Shown piece by piece: positions 18,849-26,906 of a DNA stretch of 62,249 nucleotides. A model generated the notes under the pieces. The model did no database searches and was not told where the DNA came from. It was given only the letters and a program-made list of their open reading frames with translations. Both the position numbers and the translations under genes were made by a program. Each line of letters opens with the position of its first letter. Position 1 is the first letter of the stretch. Location of the stretch: assembly GCF_004354045.1 (NCBI RefSeq), contig NZ_SMRT01000024.1:1-62249 (forward strand), written 5' to 3'. This DNA is from Paenibacillus piri. GTDB lineage: Bacteria > Bacillota > Bacilli > Paenibacillales > NBRC-103111.

Positions 18849-20447
18849 CTATTTAGCCAATTTTGAGTTCAGTTCGTCAAGAACCGGCTTTATGATCGGC
18901 ATCTTCGAATCAATCCACTTCTTCCAGTTTGCTTCTATATCGCCCTGCATAGTCACAAGATTCGCGTAGTCCGTATTGTAATCGATTTGGGCCTTTCTCT
19001 TGCTCGGCGAATCGTAGGTATATAAATCCCAGTCAACTTTTGTAAATGTGTCGGGGGTGCCTAATTTCGTTTTATCAGCGTAAAGCTGCTTTGACATATC
19101 CCGTAATCTTTGGTCGGAATTAGGGTTATCGAATGCGAAATCGTCAAACAGAATTGTGCTGCCTAACAGATAGCCATTGGAAGGATACTTTCCGTTTGCG
19201 CCGCCAAGCGGCTTGCCTTCTTTTACTGGATCATAGAGCGATTTTACTTTGCCATTGGCTTCATAAGTCCAGTCCACATCTTTTAGCCCCATATTGGTTA
19301 TGGTATTGCCCTCCGGAGTAGCGTTATAATCAAGCACATCCATATAACGCACGAATTTATCATCGGATATTTTCGGATTAAAGATGATGGTGCCCCAGAA
19401 ATTAATGAGGTCTTCCTGATGATACTTACCGTCTTCTCCCAAAATATTGGCCATATGAATGTTTTGATAAGGGTCAAGCTTAATATTTGCCTGAAAATCA
19501 TTATAATGAGTCTGAAGAGCCGATGTCGGCGCCTGGAAATAGGTAGCTCCCGCATTGCCTTTTACATCAAAGTAAGAGCCATGCTCCTCGTTCTTCACAG
19601 TGAAGAAGTCCTTGCTAAGGACACCGGACCGGTAGGCTTCAGAGAACGCCTTAAGCCCTTTCAAAGTATCTTCGGAAGCCCCGCCCCATTTATACGTACC
19701 ATCTTTATCTTTGTAAAAATTGTTGTAATGGGTGCTGTTTCTTGCAACAAATAAATCAACGGCGTGATTTGTATTCTCAGCAAGCGGAATTAACTTGTCG
19801 CCTACTTTGCCGGGATCCTTTTCCTTGATCAGTTTGCCATACTGAATAATCTCAGAGGTCGTATAGGCGGACTTGATAGGGAAACCCACAGCTTCGGCCC
19901 AATCCTTGCGCATATATATGGATGGATGATTCGGCAAGGGGTCTCCGGGCAAATTAGCCATAAACCGCGCTCTTGGAATGAAATAGGTCCCGCCGAACAC
20001 TTTTTCCATCTGAGGCCCGAGCGATGTTTTGCTATAAACCTTTGCGACGTTAGGCCAACGGGTTTTCCAGTCGTCGGGAAGCTTTTTGACAAGTCCCTGC
20101 TCTACAAAAGCAGCGGCATCCGCATGAATATAGTTATATACGGCAATATCCGGCATGTCGCCTGAGTTGATCCATATCCGGAGTCTTTCATTCCAGTTGT
20201 CCCAGTTCAGCGCCGTCATATCCAATTCATAGTTGAACTTGTCGGAATAATACTTGGCAACGGCATCGCCATTGGTGTAATTAAATCCTTCAATTCCCTG
20301 CACGGACGCCATTGTTAGTTTGACGTGCTTGGAACTATCGTTATTTGAGGGGTCCGACTTATTCCCCGAGTCGCTGCTGCATGCTGCAATACTGAACATC
20401 ATGGATACAGCAGTGCCAAGACCTACTAATTTCTTCAAATTTGTCAT
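18849..20447 (-). CDS. Extracellular solute-binding lipoprotein, LplA type
   Basis: About 532 residues. A lipoprotein signal ends in the lipobox FSIAAC, followed by a Ser/Asn/Asp-rich linker and a family-1-like sugar-binding fold with DIAVYNYIHADAAA and YMRKDWAEAVGFP segments seen across Lpl-type proteins. The long length is usual for oligosaccharide-binding members in Paenibacillus. The start at 20,447 is chosen because GGGGGAGGAT lies just upstream. It is probably anchored on the outer face of the membrane and delivers the oligosaccharide to the two permeases downstream. A remnant of a second such protein survives at 4470. Confidence 0.95.
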   Translation of the reverse strand: MTNLKKLVGLGTAVSMMFSIAACSSDSGNKSDPSNNDSSKHVKLTMASVQGIEGFNYTNGDAVAKYYSDKFNYELDMTALNWDNWNERLRIWINSGDMPDIAVYNYIHADAAAFVEQGLVKKLPDDWKTRWPNVAKVYSKTSLGPQMEKVFGGTYFIPRARFMANLPGDPLPNHPSIYMRKDWAEAVGFPIKSAYTTSEIIQYGKLIKEKDPGKVGDKLIPLAENTNHAVDLFVARNSTHYNNFYKDKDGTYKWGGASEDTLKGLKAFSEAYRSGVLSKDFFTVKNEEHGSYFDVKGNAGATYFQAPTSALQTHYNDFQANIKLDPYQNIHMANILGEDGKYHQEDLINFWGTIIFNPKISDDKFVRYMDVLDYNATPEGNTITNMGLKDVDWTYEANGKVKSLYDPVKEGKPLGGANGKYPSNGYLLGSTILFDDFAFDNPNSDQRLRDMSKQLYADKTKLGTPDTFTKVDWDLYTYDSPSKRKAQIDYNTDYANLVTMQGDIEANWKKWIDSKMPIIKPVLDELNSKLAK

Positions 20448-20470
20448 ACTTTTATCCTCCCCCATATTTT

Positions 20471-22411
20471 TTAATATTGCTCCAATGCCGATTCTCGAGA
20501 TTGAGATTGAGAGGCTCTTGGATCAATACTGAAACGCATCTTCTTTTCATTCAAACCCGCTATCGGACCGGCAACGCGTTTTCCTTGCACTTCGTTTCCA
20601 AAGTAATCGGTGCAAACTTTTGAATCCGATTTTACTTGAGGTACTCCCCCCTTGAACACAACCTCCATGGTTAAATCAGCGCTGTTTATGTTAATTTCTG
20701 CATCAACCATGCATCCCGTTAAGTCAAAACCGCAGAACTCCTGCCATGTCGCCAGATCCAGGCACATTTCCGGCTCCGGGGACATCACGCGCAGGAATCC
20801 TCCCGGCATCTTCGCATAGGCATTCCCCTCCGCCTCATTGTGTTGGTTCGGCATAATAATTGCAGCTTCACCGCAATTGTAGAACAGGTTATTGAAAAAT
20901 TTGTTCTCTCTGGTAGTGCCTCCGCGCTTCGAAATCCTAAAAGCTACCACTTTAGCGAAGAAGCCGGCTTTATTGCAGTTACCGATCAAATTATTGACCA
21001 TTCTCAACCGGTCAGTGCCTTCAAGGTAGATTCCGTAACCGTTCTTCACAAGCATTTCGGTATTCCTGTACCAGCCTGATGAACCCGGCTCCGCAGGAAC
21101 CGCATTCCTGTCATATCTTCCTTCAACATTCCAAAGAATGTTGTTGTCGATCAAGTTTTCTTTATCGCGGGTGCATTCTATAAAGATATGCTCCCTGGAA
21201 TCGATCCCGTCAATGAAAAGGTTGGAGGTGATGCGGCAATTCTCATTGCCTACATCAAGCCACAACGCATCGCAGCCATAGCATTCTTTAATCACGTTTC
21301 TCCTAATTAATGCATTAATTGTGTTATGCAATTTAATGCCCCCTGCTTCCCACGAAAGCTCCATGCGCTGCCAACCCGTTCCGACGATGCAGTTATCCTC
21401 GATAAGCAGGTTCGTTGATCCTATACCGGCGATCCCGCATACGCCCGCATCTTTAATTGTATTTCGCCGGATGATTGAATTCCCTTTGATCTGTCCTTCG
21501 ATCGGAGTATGATGCCAACACTCGTTGCCGCAATCGATTCCTACTGCGTTTGCCCAATCGATCGTACAATCTTCGATAATCCAATGATGACCCCTGTGAC
21601 AGGACAGAGAGCCCCGCTGCGGTACCGGCGCGCCCATTGCAGCATGCGCCAAAGTAAGCCCTTTCACACGGATGTACGACAGAAACGGTACCTTTGGAGC
21701 AAAACACTGCTCACGGTTGCTAAGCTCAACCATATGATTCCACGGCTCGTCGTCGCCGGCAAGGCGAATATGCACTTTCTGTCCGTTTGCCTCCACCCAG
21801 TATGCATTCTCATGCTGGGCCAGCTGGTAATACAAAGGCACCTGGCGCATGGGCTTGCCATCTATAAAAACCATACCCCTGCGATTCAGATAGGGCGTCA
21901 TATCGGTCTTACTAAATTCAATAAAAAGTCTGTCGTGAATGATATTCACTGCGCAAAACGGATTATAGCCCTTGAAATCCTCGGGATTGAGCTCGATTTC
22001 CCAAACCTTGATCCCTTCAGGGATTGCGGTGTCGTTTCTGAAACCTCTGCGCAGGTTCCATCCTTCACTGGGTTTGAAGTCATTAACCTCTACCGAAGCC
22101 TTGATAATTACTTCTTCCCCTTCATAAGCCTCGTAACTGATCATCTTCTCCGGGCTCTCGCCGCCCATGGCCGGTTGTACCGTCTCTCTATAGACGCCCC
22201 CATGGATTAGTATCCTTGTACCCGGCGTTGCAGCTTGCGCCGCCGCGTTAATCGTCTTAAACGGTTCCGACGCCGATCCGCTGTTCTTATCCGATGCCTG
22301 CGGGTTTTTATTGTCCACATGTATTTCACGCTCGTAATTTTGTTCAACCTCCCAGAACTGAAACGTTCGTCCATCGGGAAGTTGGGCAGTTAAATCCTGC
22401 CGATTTGCCAT
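20471..22411 (-). CDS. Right-handed parallel beta-helix protein (candidate polysaccharide lyase/hydrolase), paralog 2
   Basis: A 646-residue protein. The N-terminal DUF1565-like module (residues 1-130; SEPFKTINAAAQAATPG, GVYRETVQP) is followed by beta-helix coils (IIEDCTIDWANAVGIDCGN, LLIEDNCIVGTGW, ALIRRNVIKEC, LMVNNLIGNCNKAGFF). Strong resemblance to the 622-residue paralog runs over the whole length. There is no signal peptide. It is the first gene of the importer operon, 23 bp before the binding protein, and it lies behind the twin operator-like repeats at 22,459-22,505. This position makes it the island's lead enzyme. AAAGGAAG precedes the ATG. The catalytic type is unknown. Confidence 0.8.
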   Translation of the reverse strand: MANRQDLTAQLPDGRTFQFWEVEQNYEREIHVDNKNPQASDKNSGSASEPFKTINAAAQAATPGTRILIHGGVYRETVQPAMGGESPEKMISYEAYEGEEVIIKASVEVNDFKPSEGWNLRRGFRNDTAIPEGIKVWEIELNPEDFKGYNPFCAVNIIHDRLFIEFSKTDMTPYLNRRGMVFIDGKPMRQVPLYYQLAQHENAYWVEANGQKVHIRLAGDDEPWNHMVELSNREQCFAPKVPFLSYIRVKGLTLAHAAMGAPVPQRGSLSCHRGHHWIIEDCTIDWANAVGIDCGNECWHHTPIEGQIKGNSIIRRNTIKDAGVCGIAGIGSTNLLIEDNCIVGTGWQRMELSWEAGGIKLHNTINALIRRNVIKECYGCDALWLDVGNENCRITSNLFIDGIDSREHIFIECTRDKENLIDNNILWNVEGRYDRNAVPAEPGSSGWYRNTEMLVKNGYGIYLEGTDRLRMVNNLIGNCNKAGFFAKVVAFRISKRGGTTRENKFFNNLFYNCGEAAIIMPNQHNEAEGNAYAKMPGGFLRVMSPEPEMCLDLATWQEFCGFDLTGCMVDAEININSADLTMEVVFKGGVPQVKSDSKVCTDYFGNEVQGKRVAGPIAGLNEKKMRFSIDPRASQSQSRESALEQY

Positions 22412-22458
22412 TTCATCGCTTCCTTTCGCCCTGGAGTTTATTTAAGGACTCATCAATG

Positions 22459-22505
22459 AAACGCTTTCATAAATAACTTGATGTTTTTTTAAAACGCTTT
22501 CATAA
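22459..22505 (-). promoter_or_regulatory. Two direct 14-bp operator-like repeats 33 bp apart (cre-like)
   Basis: The 14-mer AAACGCTTTCATAA occurs at 22,459-22,472 and again at 22,492-22,505 (on the minus strand TTATGAAAGCGTTT), start to start 33 bp, about three helical turns. They lie 48-94 bp upstream of the first gene of the importer operon. Each is close to the CcpA cre consensus, but the phased direct-repeat arrangement is also what AraC-type regulators such as YesN use. Which of the two reads it cannot be decided from sequence. Confidence 0.55.
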
Positions 22506-22572
22506 TTAAATTTTAGCAGGTGCAAGTAAACAGCGATATGCGTTAGATTAGGTTGAAATAGGACTGAATTCG

Positions 22573-22595
22573 GAATATTGCGAATATTCTATAAT
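22573..22595 (+). promoter_or_regulatory. Predicted promoter of the YesM-type kinase gene with a 17-bp palindrome
   Basis: A perfect -10 TATAAT (22,590-22,595) is abutted by the palindrome GAATATTGCGAATATTC (7-bp arms, 3-nt centre) that fills the spacer. No good -35 hexamer is present. This suggests a regulator-dependent or repressor-controlled promoter for the kinase gene starting at 22,661. Confidence 0.5.
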
Positions 22596-22660
22596 CCTCT
22601 ATATAATAAAATCATAGTCTTGTAGCATCATCAATTTATTTTTGAAGGAGTTTATCTAAG

Positions 22661-24460
22661 ATGAGATTGGCTAACTTCAACTCTATTCGAGGCCGTATTA
22701 TAGGAAGTACACTTTTGTTTCTTCTCTCCATGGGCGTTCTAATGATCATATACAATACGGGGTTCGAATCCATCACCGAGCGCAGAGCCTATCAGACCTT
22801 TGAGATTCTGTCCAAAGAGATGGACCGGAGACTTGCCATGGCCATCAATGAAATCGACAGGGCCGCCAAACGTGTGTCTTACTCTACTGCCGTTCAGCAG
22901 TTCCTGTTAACGGATGATCCTTCCGAATATTTTAAATTGAAGGCTTCAGCTACCGAAGTTCTTTACGACTCCACTTACAGCAGCAAAAATATTAAAAGCA
23001 TTGTCCTTACATCCCGAAACATGAATAACTTTTATATTAGCGACAGTTTCCGTGAGATTCGAGAAATGGCAATGGAGGAAAGCGGACTGGCTCAAGATAT
23101 CACACTACGCAACCCGATTGTTAGCAATGTATTCTTCGATAATAGCGGCGGCAATAACGGGCCTTTCTTTTTGTACTTTCTCCCTGTCCGTTCCATATTA
23201 GAAGGATATAGCGAGAAAAAAAACATAGCATTATGTGCTGTGGTAGTTAATTTAAAATCATTTACAGGCGAACTTGGCACCGGCATATCCAACGATGGTC
23301 TAACTGCACTCATATTTGAAGATAAAATCATAAATTCCAGCCGGGAAGTGAATGAAGTTGAACAGTCTATATTGCTGAACGCAAAAGAGGGCCAGGGCAA
23401 GGCGAACGTCAACGGGGAAAAATATCTCACCAGCTCCGTATCTGTACCCGAATTCGGATGGCGTTTTGTTTCGCTGGCCACCAGACATTCCCTAATTGGC
23501 GATCTTATTCCTATAAGAAGCATCGGTATCTTTATTATACTTGCTGCCGGTCTTCTGCTTTTTTTCCAGATGCAGCTTGTACTGCGTTCCGTGACCAATC
23601 CTATCGATCAGATCATCAGTGATATGAGAAATCTAACTTTGCGGAAAGACGGAGTAAGGGTGAGTATACCAAAAACTGTCGAACTTGCCAGACTTGCCGA
23701 GGATATCAATGATATGCTGGAGCGAATTGAAATTTCCCAAAAAGAGATTAGAAAATCCCAGCAGAATCTGTACCAATCCATGATTGCCCAGCAAAAGGCC
23801 GAATTGCTCTCATACAGAAGCCAAATAAATCCGCACTTTCTCTTTAATACCTTGGAGTGTGTGCGAAGTATGGCCCAAGCCTATGGCATTAGAAGTATTG
23901 AGGATCTCTGCACATCAATGGCCGGCATGTTCCGTTATTCGGTAAGCTCTGGAACGATCGTTACCCTTCGAGACGAGATCAAACATACTTGCGACTATCT
24001 GAATGTCATGAGCCAGCGTTTTCCGGGCAAGTACGCAATAAAGCTGGATATACAGCATGAGGCAATGAACCATCCCATACATGCCATGTTTCTCCAGCCT
24101 ATCGTTGAAAACTCAATTAGACATGGTTTTGAAGAAAAAATGCCGCCCTGCATCATAAGAATATCAGGTCGGCTTCAAGAAGATGGGTCCCTTTTACTAA
24201 ACATTGCCGATAATGGTGCCGGCATATCCAACGAAGAGCTCAAAAAAATAAATAACTTTAATCAACCGATAAACGATGGTACTTCTATTGGAAAAACGAA
24301 TATAGGCCTTTATAATATACAGCAGCGTCTAAAGAACAGCTTTGGTGACCAATATCGCTTCGAGGTCCGCTCTGTTAAGGGTCACTACACAAAAGTCGTC
24401 ATCTGTATACCTAAAGCGCTTACATTGTTGAGTCCAAATTTTACTCCTCCAGCATGCTGA
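22661..24460 (+). CDS. YesM-type sensor histidine kinase
   Basis: A 599-residue kinase of the LytS/YesM (HisKA_7TM-unrelated, His_kinase PF06580) class. It has a transmembrane helix at about 11-31, an extracytoplasmic Cache-like sensor to about 285, a second helix near 286-306, a HAMP segment, then the phosphorylation motif SQINPHFLFNTLE (His near residue 393) and a HATPase domain with PIVENSIRHGFE and IADNGAGIS. GAAGGAG precedes the ATG. Its partner YesN is encoded convergently on the other strand, with the two 3' ends overlapping by 20 bp; normally yesM and yesN are tandem. It presumably senses the island's carbohydrate or its binding protein. Confidence 0.93.
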   Translation: MRLANFNSIRGRIIGSTLLFLLSMGVLMIIYNTGFESITERRAYQTFEILSKEMDRRLAMAINEIDRAAKRVSYSTAVQQFLLTDDPSEYFKLKASATEVLYDSTYSSKNIKSIVLTSRNMNNFYISDSFREIREMAMEESGLAQDITLRNPIVSNVFFDNSGGNNGPFFLYFLPVRSILEGYSEKKNIALCAVVVNLKSFTGELGTGISNDGLTALIFEDKIINSSREVNEVEQSILLNAKEGQGKANVNGEKYLTSSVSVPEFGWRFVSLATRHSLIGDLIPIRSIGIFIILAAGLLLFFQMQLVLRSVTNPIDQIISDMRNLTLRKDGVRVSIPKTVELARLAEDINDMLERIEISQKEIRKSQQNLYQSMIAQQKAELLSYRSQINPHFLFNTLECVRSMAQAYGIRSIEDLCTSMAGMFRYSVSSGTIVTLRDEIKHTCDYLNVMSQRFPGKYAIKLDIQHEAMNHPIHAMFLQPIVENSIRHGFEEKMPPCIIRISGRLQEDGSLLLNIADNGAGISNEELKKINNFNQPINDGTSIGKTNIGLYNIQQRLKNSFGDQYRFEVRSVKGHYTKVVICIPKALTLLSPNFTPPAC

Positions 24461-25538
24461 AGCTCTGTTGGATGATGGCAGCATTCTGAATTTTTCGGTA
24501 CTTACTGGGAGTAAATCCAAAGAAGCGCTTAAATAACCTTCCAAAATAACCATAATCCGAATAACCCACCATGTCCGCCACTTGCTGTACAGGCGCTTCG
24601 TTTTCCAAAAGCAGGTGTGCCGCTCGCTTCATTCTGATCGCAGTCAAAAATCCTGTTAGCGTAATCCCCGTTTGCTTCTTGAAAAGATCGCATAAGTATG
24701 TTTCGGACAGATAAAATTTTTCAGAGATCTCACTAAGCGAAAGCTCATTTTCATAATTTTTGCTAAGATATACCTGTATCGCCGATACTATAGAGTTTGC
24801 AGAATAATCAATCTCCAGCTGTGCAGAGCTGACAGCTTCGGAAAACATATTATCGAAATCTTCAAAATCGGGACGCTGTACACTTATACCTGAGCTTACC
24901 CCGCATGCAGCAGCTGATATCCTCAATTGGTTGAAAAAGGGCTCCAAATTCTGCTTTGATGAAAGCAGATAGAGGCTTGTTCCATCAGTGAGCAAAAATT
25001 GCCCAACATGCATATCCTTTTTGGAGGGGAAGTTGTAATTTTTCGAATCGGCGACTGCAACGTAACAATGAGGATGGACAGCAGCTGATACAAGCACCTC
25101 TCTCTGCTTTTCATTCATGAGTTTGCCGGTTTGAGAGACCTCCATTAGGACAGGGTGTTTGGCAGAAATAAGTTTTTTTCTGAGCCTGTCCGCAACAGTT
25201 CCAACTTCATCCCGGTCAAGAGGTTTAAGAATATAGTGAAATACATCATATTGCAAGGCGCCGCGGGCTACCTCGAAATCGCTAAAAGCGCTTATGATGA
25301 CAAACTCAGAATTAATTCCTTTTTCTCGGGATTCCCTGACCAGATCAAGTCCGGTCATTCCCGGCATACGTATATCGGTAAAGACTATATCAGGCTGAAT
25401 ACTCGTGATGCTCTTAAGTGCCTTCCGCGGATCTAAAAAAGTCTCGATGATTTCAAATCCTTCTTTATTCCAATCGATAACATTTTTAATTCCTGTCAGA
25501 GCCCAGGGTTCGTCGTCTACAAAGATGACTCTAAGCAA
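24441..25538 (-). CDS. YesN-type AraC response regulator
   Basis: A 365-residue response regulator. The receiver domain (1-120) has acidic pocket FVDDEP, phospho-acceptor Asp in FTDIRMPGMTG (about residue 55) and conserved Lys in YILKPLDRDE. A linker follows, then a C-terminal AraC double HTH (about 265-350; LSEISEKFYLSETYLCDLFKK and VADMVGYSDYGYFGRLFKR). It is the cognate partner of the YesM-type kinase, whose gene converges and overlaps its 3' end by 20 bp. A likely target is the phased repeat pair at 22,459-22,505 ahead of the importer operon. No upstream gene shares its promoter; the region beyond its start is IS debris. Confidence 0.93.
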   Translation of the reverse strand: MLRVIFVDDEPWALTGIKNVIDWNKEGFEIIETFLDPRKALKSITSIQPDIVFTDIRMPGMTGLDLVRESREKGINSEFVIISAFSDFEVARGALQYDVFHYILKPLDRDEVGTVADRLRKKLISAKHPVLMEVSQTGKLMNEKQREVLVSAAVHPHCYVAVADSKNYNFPSKKDMHVGQFLLTDGTSLYLLSSKQNLEPFFNQLRISAAACGVSSGISVQRPDFEDFDNMFSEAVSSAQLEIDYSANSIVSAIQVYLSKNYENELSLSEISEKFYLSETYLCDLFKKQTGITLTGFLTAIRMKRAAHLLLENEAPVQQVADMVGYSDYGYFGRLFKRFFGFTPSKYRKIQNAAIIQQSFSMLEE

Positions 25539-25576
25539 TGCAAACCCTCCCTTTACCGAAATTCCTTAGATATCTT

Positions 25577-25756
25577 TCATATTGAACCTTCGCTTTCATT
25601 AATATTGAATTTATTATCCCGAATTTCGAAAGTAACGTTCTTTGAAATTATAAGAAAACCTTCTGACCGAAGCCCTTTCGATGAAGATACATTCGTGTTT
25701 TTGATGTATATTAAAAAAATGCTCTTATTCTTTGGTAGATATTGTGTTTTGTCCAT
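25577..25756 (-). CDS. Small ORF of unknown nature inside the IS graveyard
   Basis: A 59-codon frame starting MDKTQYLPKNK with a GGGGTGAT-like ribosome site 6 nt upstream. The protein has no recognised relatives and lies among decayed transposase pieces, so it may be the N-terminal scrap of a mobile-element gene joined to non-coding DNA. It directly precedes the YesN start region on the same strand. Coding status doubtful. Confidence 0.2.
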   Translation of the reverse strand: MDKTQYLPKNKSIFLIYIKNTNVSSSKGLRSEGFLIISKNVTFEIRDNKFNINESEGSI

Positions 25757-25989
25757 AACACATCACCCCAAGAGAAGAGCACCTTAGCAGGTAAATTGTA
25801 CCACAACTACCAGTAAAATCAAGATTGAGTTTACAGTAGTCGAGGGAAAAAGATTCAAATTTCTGTTGAAAACGGTCCTAACAACGCCTGGACGAACAAG
25901 GCCACCCGATTTGGAATGCACGATTCACCAGTTTTGCGGCGCACCACGTTTTCTGCTCCGACGCTGCGCGCCTTATCGGGCCCGGACGA

Positions 25990-26235
25990 AAGGAAAAGTT
26001 CAGGACGGCATCGGTTAATCTAGCAAAAACCTTTGGCCGCGCATCCGCACCTTCACGGGATTGGCCGATATCAAGAAGCCAACCAGTATTCGGTGCCATG
26101 GCGCTATGTCGGACAAACAGTGCAAGCGCAGGATGAGAAGAACGGCCGGGTCCATTTGGAAATTAGATTTGTCTTGCTTCCCATGGTATTGAACCCCAGA
26201 ATGGTCAACTGCCGGCCCCAAAATCAATCACATGT
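25990..26235 (+). mobile_element. Remnant of an IS21-type (Mu-transposase C-terminal) transposase
   Basis: One frame carries NQYSVPWRYVGQTVQAQ, the hallmark of the beta-barrel region near the C-terminus of IS21 IstA / Mu-type transposases (usually NxYSVPWRYVGxxV). Flanking codons on both sides quickly lose similarity and stops interrupt the frame, so only a fossil of 60-80 residues remains. No inverted terminal repeats were found. Confidence 0.6.
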
Positions 26236-26539
26236 CTCACCCAGCTGTGCTTCCCGGCACACTGATCTTCTGTTCCTCCGTACATGGGGGCCCTGAAATT
26301 TCTTCCAGAAATGCTGCTGTTGATTTGGGTATTCCATATACATTGATTACCTTATTTTATTTCCGCTTCTTAACCTTACAAAAATAAGGACGTCTTGATA
26401 AGGAGGCATTTTTAAATCGCCTGCAAATGTAATGTGACAGGGAACTTGCGGAAAAGAGCTGGCTTTAGGGTGTTTTACACGCAAAAAGACCTTCATCCAC
26501 CGGCCGTGGAGGGATAAAGAAGAAGGCATTCCATCTAAG

Positions 26540-26895
26540 GGGATAGAAAAAGGGCTCTCGCTCTATCAAAATGATTCTGGAAAACGAGTTCGACGTGATC
26601 TATAATCGAAAACGGATTTTTAGGCACATATAGAAATTAAACCTCGTTCGTCCAAACCAAAGACCCAATCCTTACAGACGTATGGCCAAGGCTGCGCAAG
26701 AGCATCCTTTCTAATCTATCCCCGAAATATCGGTACATACCTTTATGAAAGTGAGGGTAAGCGGTTTATTTTAAAGAGGCTAAAAGCACGCTTTGGTGCA
26801 TTCTCTATAATGACCTATCATAAACGTTTTGATGGTATAAACAGTCTTCAAACCATCTTAAAATTAGTCTCAATTTACGATATATCTAACATTAT
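26540..26895 (+). mobile_element. Decayed IS3-family (IS150-group) OrfB transposase
   Basis: Translation of the plus strand across several stops and at least one frameshift gives KGSRSIKMILENEFDVIYN, then NRKRIFRHI, a stop, KLNLVRPNQRPNPYRRMAKA, AQEHPF, a stop, and after a frame change GTYLYESEGKRFIL. These are successive pieces of an IS150-type OrfB, where KGSRxIKM, NPYRRMAKA and ITYLYYGKGQRxxL are consecutive conserved blocks before and around the first catalytic Asp. The element is clearly dead. Its end lies just before the RNA methyltransferase gene at 26,907. Confidence 0.75.
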
Positions 26896-26906
26896 ACGCT
26901 ATTCAA

